From: Galerina marginata
Lineage: Eukaryota > Basidiomycota > Agaricomycetes > Agaricales > Galerinaceae
Reading direction: 5' to 3'
Length of the DNA stretch: 64,000 nucleotides
NCBI GenBank assembly: GCA_023014335.1
Contig: JAECYW010000011.1
Span: 2,232,001 to 2,296,000 of the forward strand
Shown here: positions 33,770 to 45,868 of the stretch, one piece after another
How the letters are laid out: every line of letters begins with the position of its first letter
Position numbering within the stretch: the stretch's first letter is position 1
Notes under the pieces: model-generated
Database searches by the model: none
Seen by the model: only the letters and a program-made list of their open reading frames with translations
Told to the model about the DNA's origin: nothing
Program-made: the position numbers and the translations under genes

Positions 33770-35995
33770 CCGAACCGGCTTTGTCGCCGATAGATTGCAA
33801 GTCTTCGAATCGAACCTGACTGTCAAAAATGGATCAAGAACGCGATTGACGTCGCCACCTCTCGTGAGGCCGATCCATGAAAAAACGGAAGTGGGTCCCA
33901 AACCTGGGGATAAGATGACAGCTGGAAACAAAAGAATCGATTGGAACACTCCGTGAGGGGTTGGTTATTCCGTGAAGCGCGTCACAGGAAAAGGGCGGAA
34001 TCGGGATGTGGAGCGCGAAACGGTGTGAGCCATTCAATGTAGGCGAGTCGGGTGGGCAAACGAGGGTGACAGAGGTGCTCTGGAAGTGAAAAGACTGCCC
34101 GGAGCTGGGCAATACGAAGTCCTACATGATATTGATGTGTGTTAGATATGATGCTGATAGCTAATCTAATAAATGACACACCTTCTGCAGGCACCTTTTG
34201 TATGCTGGTTTTCATTTGCATCCACAGTACGTACAAGCGCAGTATCGAAGTGCGCGGGCACTGTCTTTGATTTACGATTAGCTGGAACAGAACGCGTCGC
34301 ACGAAGTCGGTCCACGGATTTAGCAAATCCGGCTGCTGGGCTGAGAGGTTGAAGAATTGTGATGCGCTTGTATGCATCAAAGCGGTCCACAGAGTTCAGA
34401 AGGAGAGGAAGAGCTGGAGGAGGTATTAGAATATAAGTAAATATCTAGAGTTTTGGAAACGAGTGACCTTGAACGAGGTTGCAAGGGTGTTGACGCCGGT
34501 GTGAGGGAAGGCGGGCTTGACCGAAAGAGAGGGGGCAGACCGAGAGGACAGATCATCGGTTTTTTCTGTCTCGTCGTCGTCGCTGCCGTCGTGGGGCTCA
34601 ATGTCCAAGCCATGGAGGTCACCGTACGCGTAGCTGTAGGAGATAAGTAAGATCAAGGGCAGTGACGAATCAAGGTATGCCCTAAATCGGGCAACTTGCT
34701 TCTTGCCACCGCATCTGCTGACGTACTCGTTCTTGTTACTCGCTCGGTACGCTTCCTTGGCATAGTCAATATGCAGCCGTTCTGGAGACTCTGTATTGAA
34801 TCCGTCTGCTGAACCGCGAGATCGAATAGCGGCGACATAATGGACCATCGCGTGAATCTTCGAGATATCAAAGTGTTCGCGGATTCCTTCGCTCGCAATA
34901 TGTCCTTATTTTAGTGGATGGTTTCGAGCGCTGTTGGAGAGCCTTCAGAGTTTGAGAGGTGCGTACTTGAAGTTGTGAGTAGTAAAAGGTCTGAGTAGCA
35001 GATGAAGTCAATGACTGCGACAGCTGTGCGAATCACCGCAGGTTGAACAGCTCAGATGAGATGACCTGCAAAAATTCGCTGCATTTTCTTGTGCACACGA
35101 CCGGCCGTCCATTGTGAAACCAATGAAATGCCATTTTTGAAATGTCGGAGCCCTGGTAAAAATGTCGGTGTGTGGAAGGTCTGCCCAGAAAGGATTATAA
35201 GCTGGCCATGGTCTAATTCCTTCGTTTGAAGGCTGCAACCCGACGCACACTTGTTTTCTGTTCGAGAATCACTTTGGTACGCTCTTGCTCTCGCCTCGGG
35301 GTTCCAGCTAATCCTCCACATTCAGCCTGCAGGACCCTGCATTCGGGTCAGTTGCTTTCTTTGCAACAAGCCGCGAGACATTGTTAGGAAAATCGGCGAC
35401 ATAAGCGGCAAGAATCGGGAATACACGGCGAATGCATTTATCGGCGCAGGCGATGTCAACTCTCTCATTTACGGCAGTGATGATAGGACGAAGCAAACGG
35501 TGCATGCAATACTGAACAGGCGATAATTCTGGACTGAACGAGTATCGTCCGTGAAATTATCGAATTTGGCCACGGGAAGATATCCGACGAGCACAGTGGC
35601 GTGCGCAGTTGGTTTCCCCCGCGTAGCTTTTGCGATGTTTCCGATGGTCAGATAAACAGGCCAAGCACTCTTATCACCACGAAATTGGGTGAGCTGGGTT
35701 TTGTCGAATGATAGAATTAGAGGTGCAATCGTCGAACTAATCGGTAATGTTTTCTTTGATAAAATCTTCATTAATTCATGTTATAGGTTTACAGGCGACA
35801 TTTATGTAAACTACGGATGGAGAAATTCGACTAAGTGTCCCACCACCAATCAGCAGTCCACATCTCATCGAACACACGGTCTTTCCCAATGCCGTTCTGG
35901 TGCGTATATCAAATGATCCTTCACAATAGGTTGCCCATTAACTCCTTGACGCATTCCACATGTACAGGATCACGCCTCCAGAGTTCGAGCCTTTC
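33770..35995 (-). mobile_element. Plavaka-type (KDZ-related) transposase remnant
   Basis: Reading the minus strand from 35995 gives, in order, the hallmark blocks of the basidiomycete Plavaka transposase: ELWRRDPV, YAPERHW, MWTADWWWDT (about 35840), [17 protein letters not shown] with [15 protein letters not shown] (35720-35630), FPILAAYVADFP, NPFWADLPHTDIF (35190), GISLVSQWT (35125), then VHYVAAIRSRGSADGFNTES and ERLHIDYAKEAYRASN (34845-34730), and C-terminal blocks SVPANRKSKTVPAHFDTALV (about 34270), AYIEWLTPF (34030) and VSSCHLIPRFG (33910). The blocks lie in different frames with stops between them, so the gene is dead. Autonomous elements of this kind encode a DDE-type transposase that moves DNA by cut and paste. 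Terminal repeats were not located. Confidence 0.82.
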
Positions 35996-36320
35996 TACAG
36001 CTCCCGCTTCGTCAAAATCCCGCCGTCAACGAACATCGACGAACAAGCAACAACAACATAAGTTTCCAGATTACCTTAAGCTTGTTACCCAGCATCAACC
36101 TTGCTAGCTCTTAACTTGACTTGTTAGTGACCCAGAAAAACGAGAAGAGGCGGCCAAACAGCGAGCATTTCCGCAAGAGGAAATTACCAGGTATCATCCA
36201 CTTCATGCCGTTTTTGGCCTCTCTGATTTACGTTTGAAGAACTTGAAGATATGAATATGGTCTTGAGTCCGAGGACGATGACAACGAACCAGTCTCTAGT
36301 CATGTGGTAAGTCCTATGAT
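35996..36320. other. Short stretch between transposon remnant and DUF6532-like pseudogene
   Basis: No feature recognised. Confidence 0.3.
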
Positions 36321-37340
36321 ATGTCAGGCAAATTAAATATTAATGTTGCTCAGTCCTTTTCGAGCGTACCCATCCCTCCTGTTAACAAGAAGACTATGCG
36401 CAATGGCCGAGCTCTGGTCTACCGTACTCAAAATGCAGACAAGAAGAATTCCTCCGTGCCTCAATCCCAGCCTGTAAGCAATGATTCGTGTCGTGTCCAG
36501 TCGCTTTGAGTCTAACAATTGCTTCAGCACAACATTTCAACTCCGGGAGTAACGAGAAACCTCGTTCGTCGGGCAATCGGTGACTACTCCCCAACATCTT
36601 ACTCGTCTATGGTCTCTGGGCCGCTTAAACCTCTCGACAGTACAAGACACCCCACCAAGCGTGCAGGCCCACGCACCCCTCCCGTTCGAGCAGAATATGG
36701 ACGTGGTAATGGGTCTTTCTCGCAAGTTGACGATACTGAAAGTAAGTCTCTCATCACTTTATTTCTTTCATTCTTCTCATTTTTACTTTCAGTGGACGAT
36801 GGATTCAACCCGTCTGCACCAGTAATCACCTATCGCGAGCTTTTTGTTCATCGTTACCCGGATGCCGACCCAGCCCTCGAAAACTTTGCAAAGCCTGGGC
36901 TGAAGCCGCCTCCATTTCTAAGGTCCGGCTGCTAAGTTAGCACGTCCTGTTCTTCACAAGCGAAAGGACACCCAGGGACCACTTCTGCAGAGACCACGGT
37001 TATCACCAAACGTGTCAAGATTGAGGGCAGTGGCTCTCGTGGTCGTATTCGCACAGTCGGCTTCGATGACTTAACACGATCCATCTTTGAGGACACGATC
37101 TCAATATATCGCGCTCAGATTGGCGCAGTAGAACCCTTCCCGCAACGTACTGATGACCGCGACATCGTTCAAACAAGCTCGAGTTGAGCTTGAAGACATG
37201 TACCAGTCGAAATGTTCGAGTTGAGCTTGAAGACATCTTTCAAGATGGTAAATAACCGAATCTTATTTTTCTTATTGTTGATAACTCTTTCTCGTAGATT
37301 GTCGGTCGCGCTTCCCGGGCCTGGGGCCTCGGCTCGGTTA
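36321..37340 (+). pseudogene. DUF6532-like gene, broken
   Basis: A Ser/Pro/Arg-rich leader (36321-36935, open in two frames, with an intron-like interval GTAAGT...TTTCAG at 36741-36793) is followed by a segment at about 36997-37185 reading RIRTVGFDDLTRSIFEDTIS then AVEPFPQRTDD, and after a break by SRNVRVELEDIF and VGRASRAWG. I recall such a combination from the DUF6532 domain common in Agaricomycetes; the function of that domain is unknown. The break is a 37 bp direct duplication carrying CGAGTTGAGCTTGAAGACAT twice (near 37180 and 37217), which introduces stops. An intron-like interval at 37248-37297 follows. The sequence then runs into the promoter of the next gene, so the domain is truncated. 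Confidence 0.45.
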
Positions 37341-37585
37341 TCCCATAAATATATATATGTACGTAATCATAACGTTCAACGTTCAACCTCGAGCTTCAAC
37401 ATTTCAACACCGGTACCTTACCCCCATCTTTTCCATGCTCCCTCATTGCAGTCGACTGATTATTCCCATGTGACTTTCGTACCGTGCTGCATTGTCGACG
37501 CAAACATGTCATTACGAGCCACCCCCTGGTCGCCTTTGACCATCGCCGTCTTTGTTAGCTCTCCTCTCGCTTTGTTAGCTCTCTC

Positions 37586-37596
37586 TATAAATATAT
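37586..37596 (+). promoter_or_regulatory. TATA box of the predicted tail-anchored protein gene
   Basis: TATAAATATAT lies 70-80 bases before the ATG at 37666 and is followed by a pyrimidine-rich leader, the usual arrangement of a fungal core promoter. Confidence 0.6.
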
Positions 37597-37665
37597 GAGG
37601 TTTCATCTTTTCATCCTTCTCGTGTCTGCATCTAATATCTCTTCACCAAGACCACACGCCTCACC

Positions 37666-38470
37666 ATGTCGCAAGAAGCCACTCAACTTGAACGCGACAT
37701 CCGCCGTCTAATTGCTGATCTGGAGCAGAAAATAAGACTGGCAAGGCGCGACGCAGAGTTGGTGAGTTATATCCTCTTAAGCTTCTTACGAGGGCAGGTT
37801 ATAATTGCAATGCAGGACGATCTTCTCCAGTCTCGGGACTGTTTCGACGAGCAAGTGATCACGCTGCGTCGTGATCTCGACGCCTTGTATCAGTCCCTCG
37901 ACGCCTTGTATCAGTCACCGATGGACCGTGATCTCGATACTTTATCTCTCCGCTTGGCCGATATCAAAGAGATTCTCAATACTGTTAGTATCTCCTGATC
38001 AAGGATCTCGCATTCTGATACTCAGAAACTCAGGCGGTATCCAAAGCAGCGACAGAAGGCAATCCAGAGGAGTCGCCGTTGGGAACGAATACCCAGGCTC
38101 TTGCAGGTGAGACCTATCCGTTTTGTGGAAGAAAAGATATTCATTAACTCACAAATAAGCCACGGCCACTGAAGACGTTTCCAGGCGGGCTGTGCACCTG
38201 AACTTACAGGCCTCCGCGATAACTCAGCTCGACTCGGCCCCGATTTGTGGACAGGCCACTCCAGATGTATGTAAGTGCTCGCTGGCGACTTTGCACCGGG
38301 ACCAATTAGGTGTTGAAGGTAAGCTCATAAAAACGGCGTCTTCTGACTCTTTTCTGACCTTGTGTATTCTTTCAGTGTTCACTGATTTGATTTTGGGTGC
38401 TATAGCTGGCGTGATGTTGGGTTGTATTTCCCAAGGTCTCACCTTCATCTATGGAATCGTTTTCGGGTGA
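37666..38470 (+). CDS. Small coiled-coil protein with C-terminal membrane segment
   Basis: Exons 37666-37761, 37816-37983, 38034-38106, 38160-38270, 38310-38318 and 38376-38470 join in frame to 183 residues. Residues 1-88 form a charged coiled coil (LERDIRRLIADLEQKIRLAR) containing a tandem LDALYQS heptad, encoded by a duplicated 21-mer. A Thr/Ala-rich linker follows, and the protein ends in a hydrophobic helix (LILGAIAGVMLGCISQGLTF) six residues before the stop, so it is a predicted tail-anchored or C-tail membrane protein. The family is not recognised. A TATA box and clear leader precede the ATG. The 9-nt exon 5 and the 39-nt intron 4 are the weakest parts of the model. Confidence 0.6.
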
Positions 38471-40330
38471 TTAGAATTTGTACTTTGCGTGAATCATTAC
38501 CTATTGCCACAAACGATGTCGTTTAAAGTGTTTCGTCCTGCAGAAATATGGCTTGGCTAAGGTGTATTCTATAAATTGGTGGGTCCAGTTTTGTCTTCGG
38601 ATACTGGCGGCGGTTTCAAAGTTAGTAATGTTCTACGCCGACTCAAACTGGGATCAACATTCAAGCCATCAACTTGGCCCCGTTCTCTACTCCTATGGCA
38701 ACGTGTCAAGGTTCATTAAGATTCCAGCATTAAGATTTCAGCGCGCTGTACATTTGGTCTCGCCGTCCTTCCTACTGGACCGAGCTTGTCAACGGCGTCT
38801 TTTACTGGAAGCCGGCCTGATCAACCCTCGAAGCTCGCAAAGATCGCAGTTTCGAATTATCCTTCTACAAATTCAGAGCAATGAATCTTTTAAACTGGGA
38901 TGAAAGTAGTCAGTATCTCTAAATTATAAAGGCTTCGTCGTGGTAAACACTGTGGGTAGTAAAATCACTTCCTTTACTTGACCCTCATCTTGAGTGCCGA
39001 CAAAATGAGTGTGTTTAATTCACTTGTAGTGCCGTTTTCACTCATTATTTCCTCAGTCATTTCACGGTCCAAAAGGTTGTTGCAACGATTGCTTACTATC
39101 TCCTGAGTTATAGTTCGCTCTTTAAAAGAACGAATGTACTCTACACACGTTGTTTGGGCTGTGACGTCTACTTATGTGTGAATATATGCTCGTCATATTG
39201 GCAGACTCCGAATTACTTCGTTCACAGAGAATTCCGGCCGAGTACTTGTTTCAGACCGGTCAATAACACCCTATCGCTCCCAGGTGAAAACACACCCAAC
39301 AATGGCAGAAATTGGTCGAACGTTCATAATTTCCGGCGCGGGTGTGGTAATGTACCTGTGATCGGATAGCGCCTAAGCAGAGGAAAATGAAGCCTCGACA
39401 ATGCACCCGAGACGTCTGTGATGGTTTGTATATGTCCTTTGCCAACAAATCGCGCGAGAAAAATAGCACCTACTCAAAAGACGACGACAGTGTTCGTCAG
39501 CGGTTTGTTCCAACCGCAGCAACGTCGAGCCATTACCGCTGCCACAAAGGTCGGGCATCACCAGTGATGCGTCAGCACTGTAGTACCCGCGCTAGCAGGT
39601 GCCATTGTCAGGATTAAATCTTCAGGGACCAAGTTAGCAAGTTATTGCAGGGGACGCAGAAAGCAGCGGGGTGTAACGAGCAATGGCCTGCATGGAAAAC
39701 GAAAGGGTGAGTAAGTAGCTATGTACTAGCTGTCTTGCGAATGGAGGGCTACAACGTACCGGCACCTCTGTCCAAGCCTCCTCGTGCTACCTAACTACAC
39801 CGCATTACGCCCCAAACATCGTGCTTATGAGGTCGTCATTGTCACATTGAAGTCGCGAAATCTTTGAGTATTGCTTTTAAAACTCGAGCTCCGATGCCGC
39901 ATGCCGAAGGACCCCGCTACCACCTTAAGGATACGGATTAGGTGGATGCAGTCGGCACCGCTGTTAAGCGATTCGTACTTTTCGATGTTGTATGTTGAGC
40001 TGGCGACCTGTACAATGAAGACTGTGCAGAGCGAGATGAGTGGTGCAGTTTTGAAGATACGTCGTGAATAGATCTAGAGATCTTGTAGAGCATGCGTACA
40101 TAACCATTGGATGAAGCTCTATTAACATCCAAAACCAACACACATAGCCTTAGGACAGTTTGTTGGGTAGCCGGGGTCAGGCAGAGCCGAGGTTAGCTGC
40201 AAGTGATAGCTTGAGAGAAGGCGGGAAGCTGTTGAGGAATTTTTGAATGAGGTTGAGTAGGTTTTCATCGTTGTATTGCTATGCATAATGGCCTACCTTT
40301 TTGAAGCAGTCGACACTGCTCTGAGTCTAG
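38471..40330. other. Gene-poor stretch
   Basis: ORFs at 38553-38903, 39387-39617 and 39871-40071 (+) and 39260-39561 and 39938-40141 (-) are short and lack domains. None is called. Confidence 0.4.
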
Positions 40331-41112
40331 GTCGGAAGGTCCAGTTGGGTGGACCGATGGAACTTTAAAAACTTAGAGAGATTCGAACTTGAGGTGATGA
40401 CGTCATGTGATAATTGTCACGTCACCGTGATCGTTTTGCCGGAACGCGGTTCCTTCCCCTCTCTTCAACCTCCACCACCGCCATGAAATTCCTCCTCGCG
40501 AGTCCCTACTGCGGCTATCCTATGCGCAGCGGCTTCTGCTTTCCTGTGTGCTCTTCTTTGCATGTTGGCAAAGGGCTATGCTCGCTAATGCCGTCGCAGA
40601 GTTGACTGGTTGGCCAATCGGTTTGTCCCGACTTAGGCCAAATTTCTCCATGATTCAGGGCTTATGTTTTTTGTGTGGAAACGGCGTCGACTGGGATCAG
40701 GATCAGGTACACTCTCCCATGTTTCAGAGACGCGTATACCGGTCGGATCGTCCAGTAGGATGGACCGATGGAAGTTAGAGAGAGATCAGAACTTGTGATT
40801 GTCACGTCACGGTGATCGTTTTGCCGGAACGCTGCCGGAACGCGGTTCCTTCCCACCGCCATGATATTCCTTGCGAGTCCCTACTGCGGCTGTCGTATGC
40901 GCAGCGGCTTCTGCTCTCCTGTGTGCCCTTCTTTGCATGTTGACAAAGGGCTATGCTGGCTAGTGCCGTCGCAGAGTTGACTGGTTTGGCCAATAGGTTT
41001 GTCCCGACTTTGGCCAAATTTCTCCATGATTCAGGGCTTATGTTTTCTGTGTGGAGACGTCGACTGGGATCAGGATCAGGTACGTTCTCCCATGTTTCAG
41101 AGACGCATATAC
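40331..41112 (+). repeat. Tandem duplication, two units of about 410 and 370 bp
   Basis: Unit 1 (40331-40741) and unit 2 (40742-41112) share a long run of landmarks: GGACCGATGGAA, GATCGTTTTGCCGGAACG, GGTTCCTTCCC, CGAGTCCCTACTGCGGC, GCAGCGGCTTCTGCT, GTCGCAGAGTTGACTGG and GACTGGGATCAGGATCAG. Identity looks near 90 percent; unit 2 is shortened by small deletions and gained a GCTGCCGGAAC repeat. Each unit has an open frame across its second half, ending at a possible GTAC donor, but no protein family is recognised. Confidence 0.85.
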
Positions 41113-43391
41113 TTACACAAAGCTACGGTTTCTGGCGAGTATCTTCTGATTGCCTTGGCGCGAGTAAGGTTCAATGTGTGTCAATCCAGGCCATTTCCAT
41201 CTTTCAGCCACCTAGGGCCAACTGGTACGTTCCTATGTCTTCTTAGAGCATTATTAACAAGCATATATTCACTCAAAGCTATAGATATGTCTGCAATGAA
41301 CTAATATTTGTATCGATTCGAACCTACAAGTGAGATGGTACAAATTCTGCTTCGAAGGAGCTTTTACATTCACCTGTCCAACACAGAGTGCCCTGCCCGC
41401 TCTCTCTCTCCGGCCTCTCGCCGTTATGCACTTCATACCCGTTTAGAGCCATGCCCCGCAAAGACCGCCTCAACTCCCTCACCGACATCCTCCAGCACTC
41501 GCCATCTGTCGTGTTTCACAAAATCAAAGGCGGGTACGAAGAGCTCGGGGCGGAGGGTGACATGCTCTGCTATTTAGGTCTGTTCAGTCCTGTGAAAAGG
41601 TCAACAATGATACTGACGACGAGCGGGCCTTAATATCGCTTCTCTGTCTGTAGCATATCCCAGCGTTCCGCATCCACAAAAAGTTTTACCCTTCCTAACT
41701 TTCCAGGTTCTTAAAGCACTCGACTAATCGTTGCGATCGGCTCCTAGGCCTAAAACTCTCAATGGATCGTGATCTTTGAGCTGATCTCCTAGTATTCTGC
41801 CATCGCAAACTGCAAAGCCCCGGAAGACACCAGCAGCCGGTCAAAAAAAGAAGGCAATGACATGTCACAGGCTACCAAGGCCGCGGGTGCCTGCGTGTGA
41901 CTCTGGCGACGGAAGACGCAAAAAAGAAACTCGAAAGCCCAAGCTCAAGCAAGAGCGAAGCCGCGGCGTACTAGTTCGCCTGCCAAACAACTGCAAGTTG
42001 ACTTTCATCTAGCCAGCAAGGTGTTGGGTTGTCTTTTTTGATACTACGGTTGTTTGAGCACCTCACCTCAGTCTGAATACGCGATATTGATATTTCGGTC
42101 GGCTTACAGGATGGAGTGTATTGGGACCCGTACTCCATGATCATCGTGCGTTACTTATAAGATCTTACACCGCTGTCCGGTGTATTTGAATCGGGAAATG
42201 TCTACGGATAAAATCGTCGGTATCTCATCGAATCGTTTAAAACAGAAATTACAGTTTTACACTGCTTTCAACAATGAGATCTATAAACGACAATCAAATG
42301 GCGTATGACGATTTACCGCGAGGGCAACTCTAGCGGTGGACAGACAATGAATAAGATGAGAATGTCGGTTATTCAGTCATGTGATTTCGGTTTCGAAATA
42401 TCGTGACATCAGGTGCTGAGCGCTGTTACAGTGTTAGAGAACCTTCAACTTCACTGGCAAACTTTCAAAGCTTCACGGTTGCAACTGCTCTTCCTCTAGA
42501 TCTACTTTTCGGATTCCGACGACCAGCTTCTGAGCCCTGTTGCTCTATGGCTGGTTGTGAGAGTGTCTGTAACTTGTCGATTCTACAGGTATTACCCAGT
42601 TCCGTTTGGAGTTCGTTTTATATATTAAATTCTTACCGACTTTTCGTAGACTTCACTTGGTCATGGCGTAAATTTTGAACATTAATTTCAGCATATTTTA
42701 TCCGTTGATAGTTCTGCGTACGGGAAGGCTAATGCAGTTCCCAATGCGATAGCACTCCAGGTCGGAGTTTCTTGGGTTGCGGGGCATGGCGAGGGCGAAG
42801 ACGGCCAACCCAGATATAATTGGCCAAGATTGGGTAAGTCAAATTTTGTCCTGTTGGTCCTGCATCGTTGTTAACGATGTAAATAGACTGTGCATTTACT
42901 GAGGACCCTATCCCAGTTGTGGATGCCCGATGTCTAAAACGACTACAGATTTTCGAATTTGCTTGTGTCTCAGCACTGTCATAGGCAGGTTCAGCACCTT
43001 GTGCAAAAGGTAGACTGCTTTGTGGATCATACCCCTTCTTTTGCCAACTACCATGGCCCATAACCTTGTGTGGTGCGTTTAATCGTCTTCGACATTCTTC
43101 GCTGACTGAATTAGTTGATAGATTGATGTACCGACCACGAGCGATCACTGCAGGAAACGCGCGGAGCGACTCATATGTCCATTGACCAAGGTGGATCGGA
43201 ACTATATCTTCACTTTGTTAATATTAATATCAATATGTCTGGTTTTCTTCGAATTCCCCACCTTGTCATTTGATGCTATAGCTACCTATGATCACGTCAG
43301 CAGTTGCACGTGAATAGTTCCACCTCCTTCAAATCTTTCATTAACCTCGAGCTCCAAACCTTGATAAGCGCCACTGCATATTCTTCTCAAG
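41113..43391. other. Gene-poor stretch with weak exon-like pieces
   Basis: At 41451-41577 an ATG-initiated frame (beginning MPRKDRLNSL) could be a first exon, but no continuation is convincing. ORFs at 42403-42678 (+) and 42729-43148 (-) have no recognisable domain. No repeats seen. Confidence 0.35.
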
Positions 43392-45574
43392 ATGAACGGT
43401 GTACGCTCCACCCTTGACCCAGCCATACTTGACTTACAAGTTGAAATTGTACGCACCTCTCGCTGTCGTCATGTGCCATATTATTAGGTTGACCCTTGTT
43501 CGTCTAGATTGACTTTTTGGAAGATTCACAAATTGCATCTCTTGCCCTCTTCTACACGAACAAAGCTGTTGGAAATCATCGAAGCTGGAAAGACAAGGGC
43601 ATCTGTCTTTCATTCTTGCTCGTCATTATCGACCAGTATGTTTTCTTTGCTTTTGCCCTTCATCGCAATAAATGTGCCACAGCCGTCCTTCATTATCTCT
43701 AGATCTAGTCGAAATTTTTTCGAGCATGCTCGAAATCATCACGGATACAATATCTCAAAATGCGGGCAATCCTGTGGGAGCCGACTTTGTCTCTCGAGGG
43801 CCAGTTGGTGTACGTTTCCGCTGTATGGTTCCTATCTCCTAAATCCAATCCTCATGGATATCATAATGTTGCAGGACGCTATTGAAGTACTTGAAAGAGT
43901 TGTTCTCCGCCTAGGTCCTGAGCATGTTGCATTGCTCCTTAAAGACCGTCTCAATCACCTTTCGGCATCCTCGTGCCTTGGGCACCATTTCTCCTTTTTG
44001 GTTATATTGGGTCTTGCTTCTCTTCAGTTTTCTCAGTTGCCATTGTTCCAAGACGTGGTATTGGCCTGCCCATTTCTGTTGCAGGCCATGATTGCCAAAA
44101 GGGACCCATTTCTAGATTATGGGCTTTGCTCCCTATTTACACTTTGGATCAAGATAGATCTGTTTCCACAATGCCTTGATGTTTACCGACCCTTAGTTGC
44201 TCCGGTAAATATTGCTTCTTTCTTGTTACCCAGCCGTGCTAATTGATACCTCAGGCCTTCTTGCACTGGATGGACGAGGATGACTCCCGTGGTGAATTTC
44301 CACCGCTGCCGATTCTTGTTTGTATTGGCGCAGCAGACCTAATCCTCAGCCTGGGCCACGACATTGCGCCGGATGCAACCCAGTTTGCCAAACGATCTTT
44401 CCAAATCATTGAGCATTTTCCTGGATCTCAACTTCAGATTCCTGCAATTATAGCGTTGGGTGATTTGGGAAGAGCACGTGGATTTGGTTCTCCTGAGGAC
44501 CTTATTTCCGACGTTCTTAGACACTTCAAAGTTTTGTTCAGACAACCCGCTCTTTGGCATCCTTCTGCCATCCCTTTTTTATTGGCCGCACTGCACAATC
44601 TTATTATATCCAGCAAGTGGGAAGACTTCCAGCTTTACTTCCCAGAAATCATTCATGTTTGTCTCCTCTCCATCCAACGAAACGGCGCAAACCCTGCCGT
44701 GCTGCTTGCCCTTCTCTCGTGCAGGCATTTCGCCTTCGAGTTCATTTGTAATATATACGCTGGGCACCCCGCACTGGTCACTCGGGTTCTTCCAGAAATC
44801 CTTTCTCTTCTGCAAAAGCCTCTACAATTATCTCACTGGCGTAATTGTAACCGTGAGACTTTCCTGATGTGCATCTTGCGGGGGGCTAATGATCGACTGT
44901 GGCAGCTCTTGCGGACGAATTGAAACTAAAAATTGAATGTGGCCTAGCACTATTCGCTACGATTCTGGGGGTACAAAATGACAATTTACATGCTTTTATT
45001 CCTGCAGCCTGTGATCTTCTCGTGCCTTTGCTCTCTATATCTTGTCAATGGATTCAGAGAACCGTCGCCTGTTCTCTTCTTTGCATCGCTTTTCTCCATG
45101 GCTTTGTCAGTACTTTCTTACTTAATAATTCCATGTATAACTGACTCAACTACCACAGGTGCTTGATCTTCCTGATGCAACTAGAACTGTTCTCTTCAAT
45201 GCACTGCAGACTTGCTCCCAATCTGGGTACCTTCCGTCACCTTTGCCGTACGTGGCAACAACATCACATGAACCTGACTCTTTCTGATCTGTCTTATTTC
45301 CAGGGATGCCGTATTTCACCAAACCATTCTGCTTGGTCAAGACCTCCTTGGTGGCAATTATTCCGGAACAGAGACCAGGCTGTGAGTCCCAGTAACGGGC
45401 TCAATCCACTGAATTCAAGTGACTTACAGGTTCATTAGACTAAGTTGTCGATTGTTATTATTTGATGTCATCAAGAGTCACGAAATGGATGGCCTTTCGG
45501 ACCATTTTTTGGATGAGCGTGATGCTGTTTTAAAACTCAATGACAGGTCCCTCTTTTCAGGTTTAAATGTATAA
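43392..45574 (+). CDS. Second helical-repeat (HEAT/ARM-like) protein
   Basis: Exons 43392-43448, 43508-43635, 43703-43809, 43875-44204, 44255-44840, 44906-45105, 45159-45247, 45304-45381 and 45430-45574 account for about 560 residues. The product is rich in paired amphipathic helices (for example IPAIIALGDLGRARG, then IPFLLAALHNLII) with no catalytic motif, as in armadillo-type scaffolds. Intron 44841-44905 contains a perfect GCTAATG branch site. Two weak points remain. The junction of exons 2 and 3 is out of phase with the more natural helical frame of exon 3 (DLVEIFSSMLEIITDTI); reading on without the third intron keeps a frame open but looks less protein-like. At the 3' end a second open frame (45562-45750) begins where this one stops, suggesting a one-base shift. 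The gene may be intact or recently damaged. Confidence 0.55.
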
Positions 45575-45868
45575 ATGGCCTGATTAGTGCGAAATGGCTA
45601 TTCTACGACGAAATAGAGGCCCAGAACGAACATGACCGTCAAATGAAGACGTATAATCATCCTAACCATCGTTATAAACAGAATATATATGCCGAAGCTC
45701 CCTTATGGTGTTCTGATGAATGTAGTCAGTTGTTTTTAAAGGTGTATTAAGTCAAGTCGGGACGAGAAACCTCAGGAATGATTACTATTTAATACCAAAA
45801 GCGCTGAATTTTCCGGAAAACACAGTAGAAAAGTCCCTCTCTTGGGATGGCTATGGCAGAAAACGCTG
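45575..45868 (+). other. Open frame possibly continuing the helical-repeat gene
   Basis: A 62-codon frame (45562-45750) follows directly and is shifted by one base relative to the last exon. It ends at TAA 45748-45750. If the assembly has a one-base error here, the upstream protein would be about 60 residues longer. Confidence 0.3.
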
